The notes beneath the pieces are model-generated. The model ran no database searches. It was not told the DNA's origin and was given only the letters and a program-made list of their open reading frames with translations. Source: Fredinandcohnia onubensis (lineage in GTDB: Bacteria > Bacillota > Bacilli > Bacillales > Bacillaceae_L). Taken from it: 64,000 nt of DNA. The stretch lies in NCBI RefSeq assembly GCF_031181385.1, contig NZ_JAPSKV010000001.1:434001-498000 (forward strand). Direction: 5' to 3'. The stretch's first letter is position 1. Each line of letters opens with the position of its first letter. Below, piece after piece: positions 57,662 to 64,000 of the stretch. The translations under genes and the position numbers were made by a program.

Positions 57662-58840
57662 ATGGTGATTCACTATTATATTTTGATGGATAAACATGTT
57701 CATATCGAAAGAATGAAGGGCTTTATTGGAAAAAACAATGTAGTTTCAAGTTACCAGACAGTAACGGAACTTCAGTCGGCATTAAAAAGTGCTGAAGGGG
57801 AGACGATTGTTTTACTTGGTGAAGTCGCGGTAAATGATACGTATACAGTTTGTCAGGAAATTACGTATCATTACCCTCAAGTCGCTGTTGTCTTAATGGT
57901 ACCGGATGAAAGTATCGATTTGAAGAAAGCCATGTATTCCGGTGCCGTTGATGCAGTTAGTATATACAGTGACCAGGAATGTATAAAAGCCATTGAGAAG
58001 GCTAAAGAAGTCGCCCACTTGAAGAGTCAGCGCCTACCCCAAGAGGAAACAATAGAAGGTAAGGTTATTACCGTTTGTAGTACAAAGGGTGGGGTTGGAA
58101 AGACAACGATCAGTGTAAACCTAGCTGTGGCTTGTATGAAGAATAACTTGAAGGTAGCGGTGATTGACTTAGATTTGCAATTTGGAGATGTCTCGCTTTT
58201 ATTTGATCAAAAGCCAAAAAAGACTATTTATGAGTGGATGAAAGAGGGATATGAAGAAGGGGCAACTTCCCTTGAAGGCTATCTTACAAAGGACGAGACT
58301 GGAATTGAAATACTAGCTTCTCCACATTTACCGGAGTATTCGGAACTTGTTACAGGTGAACACATCTATACCATTATTCAAGAACTGAAAAAGACGTTTG
58401 ACGTCATTATTATCGATACTCCACCAGCTTTTGTCGAAACTAGCTTAGTCGCTTTGGAAAATTCGGATGAAATCTTGTTAATCACTAGTCTTGATTTACC
58501 GTCTTTAAAAAATGGAAAATTAGCTCTTGATACACTTGGTATTCTAGGGTTGAAAGACAGAATCAAAGTGATTTTAAATCGTGACACGGAGTCTGCCGAG
58601 TTAACGACCGAAATGATTGAAAAAGTGTTAGGATTGCCGATTAAACATCGGATCCCTAGTGATTACAAACTAGTCATTTCTTCTATTAATAAGGGTGACC
58701 CTTTCGTATCCATGTCACACCGTTCTCCGGTAGCAAAGTCTGTTCTTACATTAGCAGATGAACTCATTGAAAAACCAAAACAAAAGAATGAAACAACGAA
58801 AAAACAGTCCTTTTGGAAATCAATTTCACGTAAAAAATAA
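57662..58840 (+). CDS. tadZ: Pilus localisation ATPase CpaE/TadZ
   Basis: 392 residues, AAAAGGTG before ATG. N-terminal receiver-like (atypical CheY) domain of about 125 residues without the usual phospho-acceptor pattern. The C-terminal ParA/MinD-type ATPase has the deviant Walker A STKGGVGKTTISVNLA, switch region DLDLQFGDVSLLF and Walker B VIIIDTPPAF. TadZ proteins place the pilus machine at the cell pole. Confidence 0.92.
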   Translation: MVIHYYILMDKHVHIERMKGFIGKNNVVSSYQTVTELQSALKSAEGETIVLLGEVAVNDTYTVCQEITYHYPQVAVVLMVPDESIDLKKAMYSGAVDAVSIYSDQECIKAIEKAKEVAHLKSQRLPQEETIEGKVITVCSTKGGVGKTTISVNLAVACMKNNLKVAVIDLDLQFGDVSLLFDQKPKKTIYEWMKEGYEEGATSLEGYLTKDETGIEILASPHLPEYSELVTGEHIYTIIQELKKTFDVIIIDTPPAFVETSLVALENSDEILLITSLDLPSLKNGKLALDTLGILGLKDRIKVILNRDTESAELTTEMIEKVLGLPIKHRIPSDYKLVISSINKGDPFVSMSHRSPVAKSVLTLADELIEKPKQKNETTKKQSFWKSISRKK

Positions 58841-58852
58841 GGGGGTTCAGAT

Positions 58853-60196
58853 TTGTCACTATTAAAAAGACTTAATGAAAAAACAAATACTGTGAGCAGC
58901 ACAAGCCCTCAAGAGGTAAAACGAAAAGAAACTAGAAAGCCAAAGGAATCTGAGCTAAAGACTCAATTACACCAGCATATTATTTCGGAACTAAAGAAAC
59001 ATCCATCGATTACTGAGGATGAACAAGTTAAATTGATTGAAAAAGAATCGATGGAGTTTTTAAATGACCATGCTGACCGCTTTTTAACGCATGAAGCTAA
59101 AAAAGAACTAATTGATACGATTACAAATGAATTGATTGGATTTGGTCCGATTACACCGCTTTTAAATGATCCAGATGTGTCAGAAATTATGGTGAACGGA
59201 CCCTACCAAATTTATTTAGAGAAAAAAGGAAAGCTAGTCGAAAGTGATAGTTATTTTCGAGATGAAGCCCATGTCATGCAAGTGATTGAGAAGATTGTTT
59301 CTCCGCTAGGTAGAAGAATTGATGAGTCAAGTCCAATGGTTGATGCAAGATTACCGGATGGATCTCGTGTGAATGCGATCATTCCACCTCTTTCTCTTAT
59401 TGGCCCTGTTATCACGATTCGTAAATTCCCTAGTAAACGCTTGGAGATAACGGATTTAATTCAATTTGGAACATTAAGTGAGGAAATGGCCAAGTTCCTA
59501 GATGGTTGCGTAAAAGCTAGACTTAATATTTTTATTAGTGGTGGAACGGGCTCTGGTAAAACTACATTACTGAATGTTTTATCGTCGTTTATTCCAAATG
59601 ACGACCGGATTGTGACGATTGAGGATGCTGCTGAGCTTCAGTTAATGCAGGATCACGTAATTTCACTCGAAACGAGACCTCCTAATATAGAAGGAAAAGG
59701 CGCGATTACGATTCGTGATTTAGTGCGAAATTCCCTGCGGATGCGACCAGACCGTGTCGTAATTGGTGAGGTTCGTAGTGCAGAAGCACTTGATATGCTT
59801 CAAGCGATGAATACAGGTCATGATGGATCTCTTGCTACAGGTCACGCAAATACCCCAAGGGATATGCTATCTCGTTTAGAAACGATGGTTTTGATGGCGG
59901 GTATGGATTTACCGGTACGTGCCATTCGGGAACAAATTTCGAGTGCTGTCGATATTATTATCCAGCAATCTAGACTTAAGGATGGAAGTCGTAAAATCAC
60001 ACATATTACCGAAGTCATTGGTATGGAGGGCGACACGATCATCTTACAGGACCTTTTTACTTTTAAACAAACAGGTACAACAAGTGAAGGAAAAATAGAA
60101 GGCAGACATTCCTCATCAGGAATTCGCCCTTACGTATCTGAAAAACTAGAAAACTACGGAATTCACTTACCAAGCGATTGGTTTATTGAGGTGTAA
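58853..60196 (+). CDS. tadA: Tad pilus secretion ATPase CpaF/TadA
   Basis: 447 residues from TTG with GGGGGTT upstream. N-terminal helical domain, then the N2 region [21 protein letters not shown]. ATPase core: Walker [14 protein letters not shown], Asp box ([12 protein letters not shown]), Walker [20 protein letters not shown] and the His box [14 protein letters not shown]. It powers Flp pilus assembly. tadB starts five bases after its stop. Confidence 0.95.
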   Translation: MSLLKRLNEKTNTVSSTSPQEVKRKETRKPKESELKTQLHQHIISELKKHPSITEDEQVKLIEKESMEFLNDHADRFLTHEAKKELIDTITNELIGFGPITPLLNDPDVSEIMVNGPYQIYLEKKGKLVESDSYFRDEAHVMQVIEKIVSPLGRRIDESSPMVDARLPDGSRVNAIIPPLSLIGPVITIRKFPSKRLEITDLIQFGTLSEEMAKFLDGCVKARLNIFISGGTGSGKTTLLNVLSSFIPNDDRIVTIEDAAELQLMQDHVISLETRPPNIEGKGAITIRDLVRNSLRMRPDRVVIGEVRSAEALDMLQAMNTGHDGSLATGHANTPRDMLSRLETMVLMAGMDLPVRAIREQISSAVDIIIQQSRLKDGSRKITHITEVIGMEGDTIILQDLFTFKQTGTTSEGKIEGRHSSSGIRPYVSEKLENYGIHLPSDWFIEV

Positions 60197-60200
60197 TGAA

Positions 60201-61166
60201 ATGTTTTTAGTCTATTTTCTTGTTTTTACTCTTTTATTTTTGGGGATGGGTTCCTATTTTTATCGTAAAAAAAATGTAGTGAAACGAAGAATCGAAACGT
60301 TCATCCCAAATGACATTCGAAGCGCAATGGTTGTTGAAGAGCAAGAGACCAATAAAAAAGAGAGCGTAAAAATGAAAGATGTCTTTCTCAAGCTCTCGAC
60401 AGTTATTCGTCCAAGAAAAAATAAAGGTGAGAGATTACAACAAGAGTTAGATACAGCAGGAATTCCATTAAAGCCAGAGGAGTTTATCTTAATTAGAGTT
60501 GTGATTGTAGGTTTTGTTGTAATCTTGACCCTAATGCTCCATCTACATGCTTTGGTTATTCTCTTGTCGAGTGCCTTTGCATGGATGATTCCTGGCTTCT
60601 ATTTAAAACATAAAAAGGAAAAGCGGCTGTTAAAATGTGCTTCACAGCTTCCTCAAGCTCTCGAAACCATGTCAACCGCGATGAAGTCAGGTTTTAGTTT
60701 TATGCAAGCAATGCAGATCATTGCAAAAGAAGTACCTGATCCAATTGGAACGGAATTTTCTCGTGCCATCCAGGACATCAATTTAGGAATTTCAATGGAA
60801 ACGGCATTTGAAACGATGTTGAAGCGTCTCCCAAATAAAGATTTAGATATTGTCGTGACCGCTTTACTGATTCAAAGAACAACGGGTGGTAATTTAACAC
60901 AGATTTTAGAAACAATTAAAGAAACTATTACAGAGCGTGTTCGAATGAAGGAAGAATTAAATGCATTAACGGCACAAGGAAAGATGTCTGCATGGGTAAT
61001 ATCTTTACTTCCAGTTATCTTAGGACTGCTCCTTAATGTTATGAATCCAGCGTATTTTAGTCCATTACTGTCACATCCACTAGGTTGGACATTGCTTGGT
61101 TTTGGATCCATATCAGGAATGATTGGTTGGCTACTCATTCAAAAAATCATCAAAATTGAGGTGTAG
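60201..61166 (+). CDS. tadB: Tad pilus inner-membrane platform protein TadB
   Basis: The frame opens at 60186, but GAGGTG serves ATG at 60201 giving MFLVYFLVFTLLFLGMGSYF. 321 residues. Type II secretion F domain with four membrane segments; LPQALETMSTAMKSGFSFMQAM, RLPNKDLDIVVTALLIQRTTGGNL and the loop ITERVRMKEELNALTAQGKM are TadB signatures. It works with TadC as the motor platform. Confidence 0.93.
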   Translation: MFLVYFLVFTLLFLGMGSYFYRKKNVVKRRIETFIPNDIRSAMVVEEQETNKKESVKMKDVFLKLSTVIRPRKNKGERLQQELDTAGIPLKPEEFILIRVVIVGFVVILTLMLHLHALVILLSSAFAWMIPGFYLKHKKEKRLLKCASQLPQALETMSTAMKSGFSFMQAMQIIAKEVPDPIGTEFSRAIQDINLGISMETAFETMLKRLPNKDLDIVVTALLIQRTTGGNLTQILETIKETITERVRMKEELNALTAQGKMSAWVISLLPVILGLLLNVMNPAYFSPLLSHPLGWTLLGFGSISGMIGWLLIQKIIKIEV

Positions 61167-61167
61167 T

Positions 61168-62097
61168 ATGAATCTACTGTTTTGGCTTACATCTTTTGTT
61201 TTTTTTACTACGCTTTTTCTTTTAGTCATCTATCAAACCAATAAAACAAAATGGAAAATGGAGCAAAGGATTTCCCCTTTTGTGAATGGTAGAAAATTAT
61301 ACGAAGAGGATTTACAGGATGTAGAGCAAAAGGAATTGGGATTTAAAGATCGAGTAATAAGACCGGTTTTGGCCTATGTTCGTAAGTTAACCTTTGGTAA
61401 AATGTCAAAATCCAAAATGGATCATTTGGAGAAGAAATTACAGGCAGCGGGTCTTCCATTTGGACTTACAGCCGTAGACTTTAAGCTCATCCAAATCTCA
61501 TTATCAGTGGTTGTCTTTATCCTTTCCTTTTTCCTGTTTGGTTCAAAATCAGGTGAAACTTTTAAAGTAATCATGATGTCATCGATATTTGCTATTTTCG
61601 TCTACGCTTATTTTAACTTTTACTTAAATGCGAAGAAGAAAGCCAGAATCAAAGAAATTGAAAAGTCGATGTCTGACTTTTTTGATATGATTACTGTTTC
61701 AATTGAAGCAGGGATGGGACTTGACGGGGCCTTGAAAAAGGTTTGCAAACAAATGCATTCACCACTTTCAACCGAGTTTATGTATGCGTTAGAGGATATG
61801 AAGTTAGGAAAAGCGAGACGGCAGGCTTTCATTGAATTAAGAGAACGGGTCCCGTCTGAGTTTTTTAGAAGCATCATGAACTCAATTATTCAAGCTGACC
61901 AACTTGGAATCGGGATGACAAAGGTTTTACAAGCCCAAACCCAGCGGATCCGCGAGAACCAACGCCAGGTAGCAAAAGAACAAGCAATGAAAGCACCCGT
62001 AAAAATGTTAATTCCTATGGTTGTTTTCATCTTTCCAACCTTGTTTATTGTCCTCTTAGGCCCAGTAGTCGTGAACCTCGTTACGAAATGGTTATAA
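61168..62097 (+). CDS. tadC: Tad pilus inner-membrane platform protein TadC
   Basis: ATG at 61168, just after the tadB stop, with GAGGTG upstream (the open frame begins earlier, inside tadB). 309 residues. T2SF domain: MSDFFDMITVSIEAGMGLDGALKKVC, LREL/VPSEFFRSIMNSIIQADQLG and the loop TQRIRENQRQVAKEQAMKAPVKMLIP. Last gene of the operon; a hairpin follows. Confidence 0.93.
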   Translation: MNLLFWLTSFVFFTTLFLLVIYQTNKTKWKMEQRISPFVNGRKLYEEDLQDVEQKELGFKDRVIRPVLAYVRKLTFGKMSKSKMDHLEKKLQAAGLPFGLTAVDFKLIQISLSVVVFILSFFLFGSKSGETFKVIMMSSIFAIFVYAYFNFYLNAKKKARIKEIEKSMSDFFDMITVSIEAGMGLDGALKKVCKQMHSPLSTEFMYALEDMKLGKARRQAFIELRERVPSEFFRSIMNSIIQADQLGIGMTKVLQAQTQRIRENQRQVAKEQAMKAPVKMLIPMVVFIFPTLFIVLLGPVVVNLVTKWL

Positions 62098-62526
62098 GAG
62101 ATGGTTGAAGTAAATCTAAATTCAAGAAAAGCGAAAAAATGATGTGACCACCTGTTTTTGAGTTTATAAAATGGGTGGTTTATTCTATTTAATTTATAAA
62201 GGTAATAGAGTTTTTACTTATTTTTCCGATTCTTCAATATTACTCCCACAATTTGGACATCCTACTACTGAAGAATTCTTCAAGCAATCTCATCTAAGAA
62301 ACCACACAAAGTTCCATTCATAACTCACCTTAGACATGCATATATTTTTACACCTACACATAATGTTTACAAATTTACATTTATAGCACGAAAAGCGGAT
62401 AGTTGGGACGACTTTATCCATTTTTTGTTGGGACAAGGGACCTGTCCCTGTGACCCATCAATACCCCGCACCTTTGTAAATGTTGTTTACAAATTCACAA
62501 TTTCTTCATATTTACTTAAAGAAAAA
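62098..62526. other. Intergenic region tadC to hpf with a terminator and small remnants
   Basis: No intact gene is seen. ACCACC / GGTGGT arms (62147-62152 with 62174-62179) form a weak terminator for the tad operon. On the minus strand, 62218-62280 encodes a start-poor fragment VVGCPNCGSNIEESEK before a stop, like the end of a zinc-ribbon protein. GGGACA-N7-TGTCCC (62430-62448) is a small palindrome of a type seen scattered in Bacillus genomes. Confidence 0.45.
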
Positions 62527-62556
62527 GCAGGAATTGGGGAGGGGTGTGTAGAAATA
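62527..62556 (+). promoter_or_regulatory. Probable SigH promoter of hpf
   Basis: GCAGGAATT (62527-62535), 12-base spacer, GTAGAAATA (62548-62556), compared with the SigH consensus RnAGGAwWW-N11/12-RnnGAATww: one base differs in the -10 core. B. subtilis hpf (yvyD) is known to have a SigH promoter. Confidence 0.55.
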
Positions 62557-62560
62557 GTGT

Positions 62561-62631
62561 ATATAACCTTAATTTAAAAAGGGTTATATTGTTACACAGG
62601 TTGGTTACCCTAAAAAGGGTCTTGGCTGTGT
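62561..62631 (+). promoter_or_regulatory. Structured hpf leader (two hairpins)
   Basis: Hairpin 1: ATATAACC / GGTTATAT (62561-62568 with 62582-62589). Hairpin 2: ACACAG / CTGTGT (62594-62599 with 62626-62631) enclosing ACCCT-AAAA-AGGGT (62607-62620). No T run follows, so this is not a plain terminator. It lies between the promoter and ribosome site and may regulate translation or stability. Confidence 0.5.
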
Positions 62632-62665
62632 CCAATGCATTAGAGTTAAAAGGAGGAGTTCATGT

Positions 62666-63223
62666 ATGAATTACAACGTTCGTGGTGAAAACATTGAGGT
62701 AACTCCAGCATTGCGAGAGTATGTTGAGAAAAAGGTAGGAAAGCTTGAACGCTATTTCGATGGCACTCCAGATGCAAAAGTAAATGTTAACTTAAAAGTA
62801 AATAATGCAAAGGATCATAGAATAGAGGTTACGATTCCGATGACACAGCTTGTGCTTCGTGCAGAGGAGTCTAATGAGGATATGTACGCAGCAATTGACC
62901 TTGTGACTGATAAGCTTGAGCGTCAAATCCGCAAGCATAAAACAAAAGTCAACCGTAAGCTTCGTGAGAAAGGCTCTACGCGCACTTTGATTGAGAATGG
63001 TGGGGCGGCTACGGCTACTGCTGTTCAAGATATCGAGGATGAAGATTACGAATTAGTTCGAACAAAGCGTTTTGATTTGAAGCCGATGGATAGTGAAGAA
63101 GCGATTCTACAAATGAATATGCTTGGCCACAATTTCTTCGTTTTCACAAACGCGGAAACCAATACAACCAATGTCGTGTATCGTCGTAAAGATGGTAAAT
63201 ACGGCATCATTGAACCTAACTAA
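62666..63223 (+). CDS. hpf: Long-form ribosome hibernation promoting factor
   Basis: 185 residues, AAAGGAGGAG upstream. N-terminal RaiA/HPF domain: MNYNVRGENIEVTPALREYV, KVGKLERYF, MYAAIDLVTDKLERQIRKHKTK. A linker and the C-terminal dimerisation domain follow (IVRTKRFDLKPMDSEEAILQ-type region with LGHNFFVFTNAET and VVYRRKDGKYGIIEP). Long HPF alone drives 100S ribosome dimers in stationary phase. In B. subtilis it lies directly after fliT. Confidence 0.96.
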   Translation: MNYNVRGENIEVTPALREYVEKKVGKLERYFDGTPDAKVNVNLKVNNAKDHRIEVTIPMTQLVLRAEESNEDMYAAIDLVTDKLERQIRKHKTKVNRKLREKGSTRTLIENGGAATATAVQDIEDEDYELVRTKRFDLKPMDSEEAILQMNMLGHNFFVFTNAETNTTNVVYRRKDGKYGIIEPN

Positions 63224-63241
63224 TAGAACTAGCTTACGAGT

Positions 63242-63273
63242 GCACAGTCTGATTTTCAGGCTGTGCCTCTTTT
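63242..63273 (+). terminator. Terminator of hpf
   Basis: GCACAG-t-CTGA / CAG-g-CTGTGC hairpin from 63242, followed by CTCTTTT. Confidence 0.8.
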
Positions 63274-63401
63274 ATGAAAAGGACAAAGCTACTATACGAA
63301 AAATAGGGGAAATCCCCCATAGCCAAAAACTCCCACATCATAGATAATACAATTGAGGGACAATCTTCACTAAATGACCATTTAATAAAGCAGGGATCTA
63401 G

Positions 63402-64000
63402 ATGACAACTATCTTACAACCTACCCTTTCAAATATTGCCATTATCTTGTTCTTGTATATGTGTATCAGTCTATTAGTATCCAACCGGAAATCCATTCAC
63501 AAGTATCTGTTTTCAGCGAGTATTCTCATTCTTACTGCGGCTTGTGTGATATCTCTTTTCTATTTGCCAATCCGTTTTGAAGGTTATAAGTTCGACCTCC
63601 GCCTTGTGCCATTGGTGATTTTCTCACTCTTGTTGGGTTGGAAACATGCGATTCCTATCCTGATCATAACGGTTAGCTGGAGGCTTGGCATGGGTGGCGT
63701 GGGAGCTGTGCCAGGCGTGTTATTCGGAATGACCCTACCTGTATTATTGGCTCTTCTTTTTCATAAAAAGGATCGAGTCATGCCTAAACCACTTACTTTA
63801 TTCAGTATCGTGATGGCTAGCTGGCTCATATCGGATGTACCGATTATTTTTCTTGTGCCAAATGGTTGGGAATTATTTGATGAAATCCATCTCGTTCGAA
63901 TGTTGGCGCTTCAGGTATCCGCGTTTATTCTGTATTTTTTCATTAACCTGCTGAGCCGAGAAATAGAGTTGAAACGAAAGCTCCGGTTTTATGCAGAACG
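63402..64000 (+). CDS. 5TMR-LYT-type membrane sensor, N-terminal part (possible diguanylate cyclase or histidine kinase)
   Basis: ATG at 63402 with weak AGGGA upstream; the frame stays open to the right edge, so about 199 residues are seen. Five to six hydrophobic segments (LSNIAIILFLYMCISLLV, LFSASILILTAACVISLFYL, LRLVPLVIFSLLLGW, and others) with GWKHAIPILIITVSWRLGMGG and GAVPGVLFGMTLPVLLALLF match the 5TM receptor module of LytS/YhcK proteins. It ends in a basic helix (LSREIELKRKLRFYAER) leading to a cytosolic output domain that is beyond the window. B. subtilis relatives carry GGDEF (c-di-GMP synthesis) or kinase outputs. This is not the usual neighbour of hpf (secA or prfB in B. subtilis). 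Confidence 0.7.
   Translation, partial: MTTILQPTLSNIAIILFLYMCISLLVSNRKSIHKYLFSASILILTAACVISLFYLPIRFEGYKFDLRLVPLVIFSLLLGWKHAIPILIITVSWRLGMGGVGAVPGVLFGMTLPVLLALLFHKKDRVMPKPLTLFSIVMASWLISDVPIIFLVPNGWELFDEIHLVRMLALQVSAFILYFFINLLSREIELKRKLRFYAE

Noticed and set aside
62430-62448. GGGACA-N7-TGTCCC palindrome as an operator of hpf or tadC
   Set aside because: It is far from both promoters, and similar GGGACA palindromes are found scattered in Bacillus genomes; a similar word also occurs inside flaG.

Overview
The window reads as the chromosome of a motile, low-GC, Gram-positive, endospore-former-type bacterium of the Bacillaceae. The gene order galU / tagO / LCP / yvyE / degS-degU / degV / comFA-comFB-comFC / yvyF-flgM-flgN-flgK-flgL / yviE-fliW-csrA-hag / flaG-fliD-fliS-fliT / hpf is the order known from Bacillus subtilis and its relatives. 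Shine-Dalgarno sites are strong (AGGAGG type), and several promoters match the SigD consensus. No tRNA, rRNA, CRISPR array or insertion sequence was seen.

Layout. 1-1.4 kb: a secreted SH3-repeat protein cut by the left edge. 1.5-4.7 kb (minus): an MBOAT/DHHW O-acyltransferase pair and a small lipoprotein. 4.8-18.6 kb: a Wzx/Wzy-type surface polysaccharide locus (UDP-sugar dehydrogenase, four glycosyltransferases, flippase, DegT aminotransferase, left-handed beta-helix acyltransferase, polymerase, galU, epimerase, initiating sugar transferase). It sits where tua/lyt genes lie in B. subtilis. 18.6-21.6 kb (minus): tagO, an LCP ligase and yvyE. 21.8-23.8 kb: degS-degU. 24.2-29.4 kb: a large S8 protease with an LPTTA sorting signal and a BsuPI-type inhibitor-domain protein, inserted between degU and degV. 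29.5-34.3 kb: degV, the comF genes and a class D sortase that probably anchors the protease. 34.4-41.3 kb: flagellar hook-filament genes, FliW-CsrA and flagellin. The hag gene is split by a 277-nt group I intron whose splice sites and core helices can be read directly. 41.5-44.7 kb: an accessory patch with a WHH-type HNH nuclease toxin, an unknown helical protein, a small unknown gene behind a c-di-GMP riboswitch, and a broken STAS-like gene. 44.8-47.6 kb: flaG-fliD-fliS-fliT. 47.7-62.1 kb: a 'sessility' segment placed between fliT and hpf. It holds a 1890-residue FN3-repeat adhesin and a complete-looking Gram-positive Tad/Flp pilus operon, each behind its own c-di-GMP-I riboswitch and terminator. 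62.5-64 kb: hpf behind a SigH-type promoter and structured leader, then the start of a 5TMR-type membrane sensor cut by the right edge.

Taken together, the window joins the motility programme (DegU, SigD/FlgM, FliW-CsrA, flagellin) to an attachment programme (adhesin, Tad pili, surface polysaccharide, sortase) in one region. Three c-di-GMP-I riboswitches lie within about 11 kb. One of them controls a small gene I cannot assign. The group I intron in hag adds an RNA-splicing step to filament production.
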